This document shows positions 49,245-58,300 of a stretch of DNA of 64,000 nucleotides, piece after piece. Origin of the DNA: Immundisolibacter cernigliae (GTDB lineage: Bacteria; Pseudomonadota; Gammaproteobacteria; Immundisolibacterales; Immundisolibacteraceae); contig NZ_CP014671.1 in assembly GCF_001697225.1 (NCBI RefSeq), forward strand, positions 2,604,001-2,668,000, written 5' to 3'. Position 1 is the first letter of the stretch; the number at the start of each line of letters is the position of its first letter. The position numbers and the translations under genes were made by a program. The notes beneath the pieces were generated by a model. That model had not been told where the DNA came from. It saw nothing but the letters and a program-made list of their open reading frames with translations, and made no database searches.

Positions 49245-49896
49245 AGCCGAAACCGCGGCGGTTTTCGATCTGCCCATCCCAGCCGGCGGCGGCGAGCTTG
49301 CCGCGCAGGCCGCTCATCAGCACCTCGATCACCTTGTCGGAGGCGCGGGCATCGGCGTCATACAGGCGCTCGAACAGCATGGCCCGCGACAGCACCCGGC
49401 CGCGGCCGTGCAGCAGGACTTCGAGCAGCGCGTACTCGCGCGGCGACAGGTTCAGCGGCCGTCCCGCGCAGCGGGCGACACGCCGGGCGCTGTCGAGTTC
49501 GAGATTGCCGGCCGCCAGCTGCGCCGTGGTCGCGCCGTGGTAGCGCCGGCCCAGTGCCCGCAGGCGGGCGATCAGCTCATCCAGCGCGAAGGGCTTGACC
49601 AGGTAGTCATCGGCACCGGCGTCCAGCGCCGCCACGCGGTCGGTGAGCTGGTCGCGGGCCGACAGCACCAGCACCCGGGTCGGCACTCGCCGGGCGCGCA
49701 GATGCGCCAGCACCGCCATGCCGTCGACCTTTGGCAGGCCCAGATCGAGCACCGTGAGCGGGTAGTCGTAGCCGTCCAGAAAGGCCAGGGCAGCAGCACC
49801 GTCGGCGGCGGCATCGACCGCGAAACCGGCGCTGGCGAGGCCCATCTGCAGGCCCTCGCGCAGGCGCTGGGAATCTTCCACCAGCAGCAGGCGCAT
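49231..49896 (-). CDS. OmpR-family response regulator (CzcR/CusR-like)
   Basis: This 221-residue regulator has a receiver domain with phospho-acceptor Asp51 (TVLDLGLPKVDG) and Lys in DDYLVKPFALDELIARLRAL. The winged-helix domain (about 128-220) has the motif LNLSPREYALLEVLLHGRGRVLSR and ends ENRRGFGYVLG. The first gene of the efflux operon, it should control the operon's own promoter, located in the 327-bp gap to the divergent acetyltransferase gene. Confidence 0.92.
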   Translation of the reverse strand: MRLLLVEDSQRLREGLQMGLASAGFAVDAAADGAAALAFLDGYDYPLTVLDLGLPKVDGMAVLAHLRARRVPTRVLVLSARDQLTDRVAALDAGADDYLVKPFALDELIARLRALGRRYHGATTAQLAAGNLELDSARRVARCAGRPLNLSPREYALLEVLLHGRGRVLSRAMLFERLYDADARASDKVIEVLMSGLRGKLAAAGWDGQIENRRGFGYVLG

Positions 49897-50223
49897 GGCT
49901 CAGCCGGCCGCCGCGGCGCCCGGCGTGGGCGGTCTACGAGTGGTCATGGCAGGCATTATGGCGCCTGGCATGTCGGGGCCGGCGCCGCTGGTGTTCCTGC
50001 GGCGTCGCCCGGTGCGCGGCGCGATCGACGGTGCCGCGCCGGCCGATTGACGCGGTGCGCGACAAGTCTCGCGGTTGCCCGCCGGCGGCAGGCAGGAGGG
50101 CGGGGAGGGATGGCATGGGTGGTGGAGCCGCCCTGGGTTTCAGCGTGGTGTCCGTCATCTGACCGCTCACCGTCCCACTGTCCTGCTAGCATCGAAAGCA
50201 TTTCCCGTCCCGGCACCGGCCCG
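49897..50223. other. Intergenic region between the metal efflux operon and the acetyltransferase gene
   Basis: This 327-bp divergent gap is very GC-rich. I see no convincing coding sequence, no clear direct repeats of the kind bound by CzcR/CusR regulators and no tRNA. A TAGCAT hexamer near 50190 could be a -10 for the plus-strand gene, but a -35 at proper spacing is not evident. The gap must contain both promoters. Confidence 0.4.
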
Positions 50224-52923
50224 ATGACCATCCGCAACCTCAACTACCTGTTCAAACCCAAATCGGTGGCGCTGATCGGCGCCAGCACCCGGCCAGGCTC
50301 GGTCGGTGCCGTGCTGGCGCGCAACCTGTTCCGGGCCGGTTTCGACGGGCCGGTGATGCCAGTCAATCCGAAGTACGTGGCCGTCGAGGGCGTGCTGGCG
50401 TACAAGAACGTGGCCAGCCTGCCGCTGGCACCGGACCTGGCCGTGATTGCCACGCCACCGGACACGGTGCCGGGCCTGATCGCCGAGCTGGGCGCCCGTG
50501 GCACCAAGGCGGCCGTGATCATCACCGCCGGTTTCAAGGACAGCGACAACGCGCACGGCGGCGCGCTGCGCCGCGCCATGCTGGAGGCCGCCCAGCCGCA
50601 TCTGCTGCGCATTGTCGGGCCCAACTGCGTGGGTCTGATGGTGCCCGGACAGCATCTGAATGCGAGCTTTGCGCACCTGACGCCGCGCGCCGGCCGGCTG
50701 GCCTTCGTCGCCCAGTCGGGCGCGGTGGTGACCTCGGTCATCGACTGGGCGCAGCCGCGCGGGGTTGGCTTCTCGCACCTGGTGTCGCTGGGCGATGTGG
50801 CCGACGTGGACTTCGGCGACCTGCTGGACTACCTGGCCGGCGACCCGGACACCGACGCCATCCTGTTGTACATCGAGGCGGTGCGCAGTCCGCGCAAGTT
50901 CATGTCGGCGGCACGTGCCGCGGCGCGCGTCAAGCCGGTGGTGGTGGTCAAGGCCGGGCGCAGTGCCGCCGCCGCCCGTGCCGCGGCCTCGCACACCGGG
51001 GCGTTGGCCGGTAACGACGCGGTCTACGACGCGGTGTTCCGGCGCGCCGGCATGCTGCGCGTGCACACCCTGGACGAGCTGTTCACGGCGGCGGAGATCC
51101 TGGCCACCACGCGCCCGCCCGCGGGCGACCGGCTGGCCATCATCAGCAACGGCGGCGGCATCGGCATCATGGCCACCGATGCCCTGGGCTACATGGGCGG
51201 CCGGCTGGCCGAGCTGGCGCCGGCCACGATCGCAGCGCTCGACCGCGTGTTGCCGGCAACCTGGTCGCACGGCAATCCGGTCGACATCGTCGGCGACGCG
51301 CCGCCCGAGCGTTACGAGGCGGCCCTGCTGCCGCTGCTGCAGGATCCGGGCGTGGATGCCGTGCTGGCGCTGCACGCGCCGGTGGCCGTCGCCGACGGGG
51401 CCGAAGCGGCCCGCGCCGTGGTGCGCGCCTTCAGGAGCAAGCCGGGCAAGACGCTGGTGACCAGCTGGGTGGGCGATCAGGTTGCCCGGGCCGGGCGGCA
51501 GGTGTTCACCGACAATCGCATCGGCACCTGCCGCACGCCGGAAGAGGCGGTGCGCGCCTTCATGTACCTGGAGCGTTACCGGCGTGGCCGGCTGGCGCTG
51601 ATGCAAACCCCGCCGTCGGTGCCGGAACAGTTCGAGCCGGATGCCGAGCGTGCGCGTTATGTCTGTCGCCAGGCCCTGGCTGATCATCGGGACTGGCTGT
51701 CGCCGGATGAAGTTGCGGCGCTGCTGGCCGCTTATCACATCCCGCAGGTGCAGCCGCGGCACGCCGCGACGCCCGAGGCGGCGGGCCAGGCAGCGGCCGA
51801 CATCGGCGGCCCGGTGGCGCTCAAGATCCGCTCGCCGGACATCATCCACAAGACCGATGTCGGCGGCGTGGTCCTGAGCCTGCAGGGTGAGGCCGCGGTA
51901 CGCGGCGCCGCCGAGGCGATGCTCGAACAGGTACGCAAGAGCCGCCCGGATGCGCGCATCGACGGCTTTCAGGTCGAGCCGATGCTGGACCGCAGCCGCA
52001 GCCACGAGCTGATCGTCGGCATTGCCGTCGACCCGCAGTTCGGGCCGTGCATCCTGTTCGGCCAGGGCGGCACGGCGGTGGAGGTGCTCAACGACACCGC
52101 CATCGGCCTGCCGCCGCTGAACATGCGCCTGGCGCACGAGCTGATGAGCTTCACCCGCGTGCACGGCCTGCTGCAGGGCCACCGCGGCATCCCCGGCGCG
52201 GATCTGGACGCCATCGCGCTGACGCTGATCAAGGTCGCCCAGATGGCGGCCGACCTGGCCGAACTGGTGGAGCTCGACATCAACCCATTGCTGGCCAGCC
52301 CCGAAGGGGTGCTGGCGGTGGACGTGCGCGTGCGCGTGGCCCCGGTGGCCGATCCGGCCGCCCCGCGCCTGGCGATCCGGCCCTATCCGAAGTCCCTGGA
52401 GCAGACGGTGGTGATCGGCGACGGGCGCAGCCTGCTGCTGCGGCCGATCCTGCCCGAGGACGAGCCGAAGCTGCAGAAAAGCTTCGAACGCCTGACGCCC
52501 GAGCAGGTGCGGCTGCGCTTTTTCGTGCCGATGAAGGAGCTCGGCCACAGCCTGGCCGCGCGCCTGACGCAGATCGACTACGACCGCGAGATGGCGCTGA
52601 TCCTGACCGAACCGGGCATTCCGGGCACCACGGAAATCTTCGGCGTGGTGCGCATCGCCGCCGATCCGGACAACGAGCGCGGCGAGTACGCGGTGGTGGT
52701 GCCCGAGCACATGACCGGCCAGGGCCTGGGCGCGCTGCTGATGCGCCAGATCATCGATTACGCCAAAAAGCGCGGCCTGCGTGAGGTGTGGGGCGACGTG
52801 CTGCGCGAGAACGCGGCCATGCTGGGCCTGGTGCGCAAGCTCGGCTTCCGGGTCAAGGATGACCCCGATGATCCGTCCCTGGTGCGGGTGACCCTGGACC
52901 TGACCGCGTTGCCTGCGACCTGA
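50224..52923 (+). CDS. patZ: Protein lysine acetyltransferase Pat/PatZ (acyl-CoA-synthetase-like plus GNAT domain)
   Basis: It transfers acetyl groups from acetyl-CoA to lysines of metabolic enzymes, classically AMP-forming acetyl-CoA synthetase. The 899 residues comprise a CoA-binding Rossmann domain (1-130; KSVALIGASTRPGSVGAVLARNL), succinyl-CoA-ligase-like domains (130-460), an ATP-grasp-like domain (485-710; ALKIRSPDIIHKTDVGGVVL) and a C-terminal GNAT domain (725-899; EYAVVVPEHMTGQGLGALLM). This is the architecture of E. coli PatZ (886 residues) and Salmonella Pat. I chose ATG 50224; the open frame upstream is not family-like. A deacetylase-family gene follows after 3 nt. Confidence 0.92.
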   Translation: MTIRNLNYLFKPKSVALIGASTRPGSVGAVLARNLFRAGFDGPVMPVNPKYVAVEGVLAYKNVASLPLAPDLAVIATPPDTVPGLIAELGARGTKAAVIITAGFKDSDNAHGGALRRAMLEAAQPHLLRIVGPNCVGLMVPGQHLNASFAHLTPRAGRLAFVAQSGAVVTSVIDWAQPRGVGFSHLVSLGDVADVDFGDLLDYLAGDPDTDAILLYIEAVRSPRKFMSAARAAARVKPVVVVKAGRSAAAARAAASHTGALAGNDAVYDAVFRRAGMLRVHTLDELFTAAEILATTRPPAGDRLAIISNGGGIGIMATDALGYMGGRLAELAPATIAALDRVLPATWSHGNPVDIVGDAPPERYEAALLPLLQDPGVDAVLALHAPVAVADGAEAARAVVRAFRSKPGKTLVTSWVGDQVARAGRQVFTDNRIGTCRTPEEAVRAFMYLERYRRGRLALMQTPPSVPEQFEPDAERARYVCRQALADHRDWLSPDEVAALLAAYHIPQVQPRHAATPEAAGQAAADIGGPVALKIRSPDIIHKTDVGGVVLSLQGEAAVRGAAEAMLEQVRKSRPDARIDGFQVEPMLDRSRSHELIVGIAVDPQFGPCILFGQGGTAVEVLNDTAIGLPPLNMRLAHELMSFTRVHGLLQGHRGIPGADLDAIALTLIKVAQMAADLAELVELDINPLLASPEGVLAVDVRVRVAPVADPAAPRLAIRPYPKSLEQTVVIGDGRSLLLRPILPEDEPKLQKSFERLTPEQVRLRFFVPMKELGHSLAARLTQIDYDREMALILTEPGIPGTTEIFGVVRIAADPDNERGEYAVVVPEHMTGQGLGALLMRQIIDYAKKRGLREVWGDVLRENAAMLGLVRKLGFRVKDDPDDPSLVRVTLDLTALPAT

Positions 52924-52926
52924 GCC

Positions 52927-53847
52927 ATGCACACCGCCTTCATCACCCACCCGGCCTGCAACGAACATGACGCCGGCCCCTGGCACCCGGAAGCCCCCGG
53001 TCGCCTGGCGGCGATCCAGGATCACCTGATCGCGACCGGCCTGGATCCGCTGTTGCGCCATTTCGAGGCGCCGGAAGTGACGCGCGAACAACTGCTGCGC
53101 GTGCACGACGCCGACTATCTGGACGCCCTGGACGCCCGCAGCCCGGAGCACGGCCTGATCCACGTGGATCCGGACACCGCCATGAATCCCTACACGCTGG
53201 CCGCCGCCCGGCGCGCCGCGGGCGCGGCGGTGCAGGCGACCGATCTGGTGCTGGCCGGCACGGTGCAAAATGCCTTCTGCTGCGTGCGCCCGCCGGGTCA
53301 CCACGCCGAACGCCGCCGCGCCATGGGTTTCTGCTTCTACAACAACGTCGCGGTTGGCGCCGCGCACGCGCTGGCCAGCGGCCGGGTGCAGCGCGTGGCG
53401 ATCGTCGATTTCGACGTGCACCACGGCAACGGCACCGAGGAAATTTTTCATCATCACGCCGACGTGCTGCTGTGCAGCAGCTTCCAGCACCCGTTTTATC
53501 CGTACACGGACATGAACTTTCGGGCCCCCAATGTGGTCCATGCCCCAATTGCCGCCGGCCTGGGCAGTGAGGCCTTTCGCGCCGCGATCGAGGACGAGTG
53601 GCTGCCGGCGCTGGAGCGCTTTGCGCCGCAGATGATGTTCATCTCGGCCGGCTTCGACGGCCATCGCGATGACGAACTGGCCCAGCTGTGCCTGACCGAG
53701 GACGACTACGCCTGGGTGACGCGGGTCGTCCACGAACTGGCCGCGCGCCACGCGCAGGGCCGCATCGTGTCGGTGCTGGAAGGCGGTTACGATTTGCCGG
53801 CCCTGGCCCGCAGCGTGCGGGCGCATCTTGACGTCCTGCTTACCTGA
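52927..53847 (+). CDS. Histone-deacetylase-family amidohydrolase
   Basis: This zinc-dependent deacylase of the arginase/HDAC fold has 306 residues. Active-site motifs are RPPGHHAE (His pair at about 125-126), DFDVHHGNGT (zinc Asp and His at about 163-165) and SAGFDGHRDDEL (zinc Asp near 245), followed by EGGYDLPAL. It resembles the bacterial class II HDAC-like and acetylpolyamine amidohydrolase group. It begins 3 nt after the Pat-type acetyltransferase stop, so the two are co-translated. I infer that it reverses lysine acylation, although small-molecule substrates such as acetylpolyamines are possible. Confidence 0.9.
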   Translation: MHTAFITHPACNEHDAGPWHPEAPGRLAAIQDHLIATGLDPLLRHFEAPEVTREQLLRVHDADYLDALDARSPEHGLIHVDPDTAMNPYTLAAARRAAGAAVQATDLVLAGTVQNAFCCVRPPGHHAERRRAMGFCFYNNVAVGAAHALASGRVQRVAIVDFDVHHGNGTEEIFHHHADVLLCSSFQHPFYPYTDMNFRAPNVVHAPIAAGLGSEAFRAAIEDEWLPALERFAPQMMFISAGFDGHRDDELAQLCLTEDDYAWVTRVVHELAARHAQGRIVSVLEGGYDLPALARSVRAHLDVLLT

Positions 53848-53891
53848 ACCGCGGCACAGGCCGCGGCAACGCTTCGCAGAGGAAACCCTTT

Positions 53892-54254
53892 ATGAGTTAT
53901 GACATGGACCCGATTGTCGGCAACTGGTACCAGCACGTCGAAAAGGGCCTCGATTTCGAGGTGGTGGCCGTCGACGAGGAGACCGCCAGTGTGGAAATCC
54001 AGTACGTGGATGGCACGCTGGACGAAATTCCCCTCGACGACTGGTACGAAATCGATCTGGAACCGGCCGAGCCGCCGGAGGACTGGACCGGCCCGCTCGA
54101 TGCCGTGGACGAGGAGGAAGAAGAAGAGCCCGAGATCGGCGTGCCGGAAGACGACTGGGACGAACCGGACGCCGAAGCTCGCCCCCGGGGTCGACGCGCC
54201 GCCCGTGATGATGACCTGCCCCCGGAGGAGCTGGGCGGCGACTGGGACGAGTAA
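53892..54254 (+). CDS. Small acidic conserved protein (possibly DUF6763)
   Basis: This 120-residue protein has a compact N-terminal half (about 1-62; DPIVGNWYQHVEKGLDFEVVAVD, then EIQYVDGTLDEIPLDDWYEI) that looks like a small beta-fold. A strongly acidic, low-complexity tail follows, with runs of Glu and Trp/Asp-Glu repeats interrupted by RPRGRRAARD. It resembles uncharacterised gammaproteobacterial proteins that I believe are grouped as DUF6763. No catalytic motif or signal peptide is visible. An AGAGGAAA site precedes the ATG. It lies 44 nt after the deacetylase gene and may be in the same operon. Function unknown. Confidence 0.75.
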   Translation: MSYDMDPIVGNWYQHVEKGLDFEVVAVDEETASVEIQYVDGTLDEIPLDDWYEIDLEPAEPPEDWTGPLDAVDEEEEEEPEIGVPEDDWDEPDAEARPRGRRAARDDDLPPEELGGDWDE

Positions 54255-54303
54255 CGCGCCGCCCGTCGGCGCGCGAGCAAGCGGCGGCACCCGGGGGCAG
54301 CGG

Positions 54304-54324
54304 ACTGACCGACCAATCGGTCGC
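54304..54324. promoter_or_regulatory. TetR-type palindrome upstream of the DMT permease gene
   Basis: GACCGA (54307-54312) and TCGGTC (54317-54322) flank CCAA, a perfect 6-4-6 palindrome. The left side, ACTGACCGACC (54304-54314), is identical to 11 bases of the RND operator at 22209-22219. The site lies 51 nt upstream of the permease start. Confidence 0.45.
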
Positions 54325-54374
54325 AGCATCGGCCCCGAATGCGCGGCCGGCGATAACAAGACAGACGGAACATC

Positions 54375-55253
54375 ATGCCCAGCTATGTGCTGCTGACCCT
54401 GGCCGCTGCCTGGCTGCACGCCATCTCGTTCACGCTCGCCAAGCGGCTGTGGGTTTACAGCCGCGACCCGTTCCAGATATCCATCCTCAGCCAGGTCGCC
54501 TGCGGCCTGCTGGCGGCGCTGGCGCTGCCGTGGGCCGGCTACGACGCGGTGCTGCAGATGCCGGGCACGCTGGCGGCCATCGGCGTGTGCGTGGTGGCCG
54601 GGCAGGTGTTCTTCATCCTGGCCCTGCGCCACGGCGATGCGTCCTTCGTGGTGCCGATGCTGGGGCTGAAGCTGTTCGCCGTGGCCGGCATCTCGGCCGT
54701 GTTGCTGGGGGAGACCTACGAACCCTTGGTGTACGTCGGCGCCGCCGGGGCCTTCGCGAGCCTGTTCCTGCTGTCCGACGGCAAACTCAAGGGCAGCCTG
54801 CGCTCGGCGCTGTTCGTCACCGCCGCCGCACTGCTGTATGGCGTCACCGATGTGCTGCTGGTCGGCGCCATCCGGGCCGGCGTCAGCCCGCTCGAAATCG
54901 GCGTCTATTCACTGCTGGTGCCGGCGTTCCTGACCTTGCCGGTCACCCTCACGCTGCTGCCGGGCCGCTGGCGCGTGAGTCTGCCGTTCGGCCGCGCGCT
55001 GGGCAGCTACGCGGCGATCCAGATTGCCGGCATGGTGTTCCTGATGATGGCCTTCGGCCTGGCCGGCAAGGCCACCATCGTCAACATCGTGCAGACCTCG
55101 CGCGGCCTGTGGGTGCTGGCGGTGGTGTACGGCATGGGCCGGCTGGGCATGGCCGGCGTCGAGCGCCTGACCGGCGCCCAGTACCGCAAGCGCGCCGTCG
55201 GTGCCCTGCTGCTGATGGCCTCGCTGTCGCTGGCGGTGCTGGCGCATCAGTGA
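54375..55253 (+). CDS. DMT-superfamily (EamA-like) inner-membrane transporter
   Basis: This 292-residue protein has about ten hydrophobic helices arranged as two EamA-like repeats. It begins MPSYVLLTLAAAWLHAISFTLAK and has the characteristic GEXY-like segment (VLLGETYEPLVYVGAAG) at the end of the first repeat. Such permeases export metabolites or drugs; the substrate is unknown. ATG 54375 is preceded by a palindrome of the TetR-operator type, suggesting local repression. It converges on the giant GH94-type gene. Confidence 0.8.
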   Translation: MPSYVLLTLAAAWLHAISFTLAKRLWVYSRDPFQISILSQVACGLLAALALPWAGYDAVLQMPGTLAAIGVCVVAGQVFFILALRHGDASFVVPMLGLKLFAVAGISAVLLGETYEPLVYVGAAGAFASLFLLSDGKLKGSLRSALFVTAAALLYGVTDVLLVGAIRAGVSPLEIGVYSLLVPAFLTLPVTLTLLPGRWRVSLPFGRALGSYAAIQIAGMVFLMMAFGLAGKATIVNIVQTSRGLWVLAVVYGMGRLGMAGVERLTGAQYRKRAVGALLLMASLSLAVLAHQ

Positions 55254-55270
55254 TATCGCCTGCACCGGCG

Positions 55271-55338
55271 CTGTAGGAGCCCGGCTATGCCGGGCGATCA
55301 TCGCGCTGCAGAAGCCCGGCTGCGGCGGACGATCATCA
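55271..55338. repeat. Two tandem REP-like hairpin units between convergent genes
   Basis: Unit 1 (CTGTAGGAGCCCGGCTATGC and on to 55302) has a perfect 7-bp stem GCCCGGC/GCCGGGC (55279-55285 with 55289-55295). Unit 2 (CTGCAGAAGCCCGGCTGCGG, from 55307) is a degenerate copy with the same CGATCATC ending. The GTAGGAGCCCGGC head and the location after converging genes resemble the REP elements common in Xanthomonas and Pseudomonas relatives. They may also act as a bidirectional terminator. Confidence 0.65.
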
Positions 55339-58300
55339 CGGGGGCGATTGATCGCCGGCCTGATCGGCGTCGATCCGCTGGGCCTTGCCCCGCCAGTGGA
55401 TGCCGCGCAGGTTCGCGTCTGTGCCGGCTGCTGCCCGCACATGCAGCTCGCCGGCGCGCAGTTCGATGCCCAGCAGCCCATAGGCCGCCCACAACATGCG
55501 CGCCGCCGCCCCGGTGTACCAGCTCCAGCCGCCGCGGCCCTCGTGGCCGGGGCCGCTGTAGATGTCCGCCGGTTGCTGGTGCGGGGCCAGGCCGTAACGG
55601 GCGGCCAGTTCCGGCCCATCGCGGTCCAGCGGCGAGATCTTGCACCACAGCCGCAGCGCGTCGGCGCGCAGCAGCTGCGCGGTTTCGGGGTTGCCTGCGT
55701 CGCGCGCCAGGGCGGTGAGCGCGTCCACCAGCCACGAGCTGCCGTGCGAGTACTGGCCGCCGTTCTCGCGCACGCCGGGCGGGTACAGCGCGATGCGGCC
55801 GGGCCAGGGTTTGGAATGCTCATCCGACGGCGGCCACTGCACGCGCACCAGGTGGTCTGATTCGAGCTCCGGCAGATCGGCGCGCAATGCCGCCAGGGCG
55901 ATGTCGTTCGGCACGGCGCCGGACAGGGCCGGCCAGGCAGCGGTCAATGCGTTTGGCAGCAGCAGCGGCGTGCCGTCGTCGGCGATGGCGCGCAGATAAC
56001 GCGCGTCGCGCTGCATCCCGGCCAGTGCCGTGCGCAGGCGCGCGGCTTCGCCCAGCCAGCGGGTGGCGGTCGCGACATCGCCGTGAGCCTGCGCCAGCGG
56101 CGCGAAGTCGATCAGCACCCGATGCAGGAAAAAGCCCAGCCACACGCTCTGGCCGCGGCCGTGGTGGCCGATGCGGTCCAGGGCATCGTTCCAGTCGCCG
56201 CTGCCGATCAGCGGCAGGCCATGCCGGCCGCGCCGCGCCAGGGTGTAGTCGACGGCGCGCCGGCAGTGTTCGTACAGACTGGCGCGCTCGGCGCTCGGCT
56301 GCGGGGCAAAGCCCAGGCCCTCGGCACCGTGCGGGATCGGCCGGCCTTCGAGGAAGGGCGTGACCTCACTCAGGATGCCCGCATCGCCGGTGGCGGTCAC
56401 GTACTGCGCCGTCAGGTACGGCAGCCAGGCCTGCGGGTCCGAGGCCCGGGTGCGGGCGGCAAAGCCGGTGCCACCGGCCGGCGTGGGGTGCCACCAGTGC
56501 ACCACGTCGCCTTGCAGGAACTGCTGGCTGGCGTGGCGCAGGATCTGCTCGCGGGCCGTTTGCGGGTCGATCAGCAGCAGCGGCAGCACGTCCTGCAATT
56601 GGTCGCGAAAGCCGTAGGCGCCGGAGCGCTGTTGCGGCCCGCAGCGCGCCCACAGCCGCGCCGCGACCACCTGGTACGGCAGCCAGGTGTTGATCAGGCG
56701 ATCGAAATCCGGGCGGTCGGTTTTGACGCGCAGCATGCCGAGGCGCCGGCGCCAGTCGGCCTCGGTCGCGGCCAGCGCCGCCTGCGCCCAGCCGAGCTCG
56801 CGGGACTGCGCGGCCAGCGCGCGCGCCTCGTCCAGACTCGGCGCCTGGCCGAGCGCGAAGCTCACCCACAGTTCGCCGCCGGCCGGCACCTGCAGCTCGC
56901 CCGACAAGGCCGCGACGCGGCAGCCGTCGTCATGGGCCGCCGGATCGCCGGCGCCAAGGCCCACGAAGCAGGGCAGCGGGCCGGCCGCCTTGCCGACGAA
57001 GCGGCTGCGCACGGTCTCGATCGCCGGCTGCGCAAGGCTGCTGGTCACGAAGGCCCAGCCGGGCGCGAACAGGTTGTCCGGGTTGCGCGCGAACACGACG
57101 CCGTTTTCCTGCCGCACTTCGATCCGGCCCCGGCTGTCGGCGGCGATTTCCGCCAGCACCCACTCGAAATAGCCCACCACCCGGCAGCGGCGCGCCGTCG
57201 CAGCGCGGTTGGCGATCCGCAGGAGGCGCGCCTGTGCCGGCTGGTCCGGCGCCACGCACACAGTCAGTTCCAGGTCGAGTTCACCCAGCGAGCTGACGAA
57301 GCGCGCCTGGCCGGGCGCGAACTCGGCCCGGTGCGCCACCTCAGGCCGCCGCAGCGGCGCAAACGTCGGCGATCCGCAACTGCCGGTGGCGAGATCCACC
57401 ACGTACAGCCCCTCGCCGGGCAGGCGGTGGCTGGTTTCGCCAAGCCGAAACGGCGTCAGGGCGTTCTGCTGGCTGTTGCCGGCGAAGGACGCGATGTCGC
57501 CGGCACTGTCCAGCACCGCACCGTGGCCCAGGGCGTTGGCGATCAGATGGCTGTAGGGGCGCGGCGCGTTGCCGTCGACGCTGAGCGTCCAGCCGTCGGT
57601 GGAAAATTCGCTCGTCGGCGGCAAGGCATCCCGCACCTGGCGGATCGCAGTCAGGCTTGCTTCCAGCGTGGCCGGTGCCGGCAGCGGCGTGCCCAGTTGG
57701 CGGGCGATCAGCTGTGTCGCCGCGGCTGCATCCGGCGCAAAGCCGGTGACGAAGCGCACCTGGGCCCTGCCGTGCGGCGGGACGAATACCTCGACGGTGA
57801 GCGAGAACGCGGGGTCGAAGGCGTACAGCAGGCCCTGGTCGTCGGGCCTGCGCGGCGCGCCGGCTGCCAGACCATCCGGGTGCCCGATGCCGCCGGCACC
57901 GACGAAGCGCCCGCGGCTGTCCTCGTAGCCGACCAGGCGCACCGCCTGCCCGTCGGCCGCCACGGCGTGGAAGGCCGTTGCCCCGCCCGGCCGGCCGCGC
58001 GAGTCGGTCAGCAGGCGGCTGTGCGCCAGCAGCGCGCACAGCGGTGCCACGAAATGCGTGCCGATGTGCTGCGCGTTGAAGGCCGGGTGGCGGGCCGCCG
58101 CCTCGGGGCTGAGCATCAGCTCCTGGAAGCTGCTCAGGTGCAGCAGGCGCGGGCGATCGGTGCGGTTCTCGAAGCTCACTGTCCAGCATTCGAGGGCGTC
58201 GTCGGGTGGTACCTCGACGCGGGCGGTGGCCGTCAGATCGTGCGTGTCGGCGCGGAAGCACAGCGCGGTCGACGACAGCTCGATAACCGAGTGGCGCACG

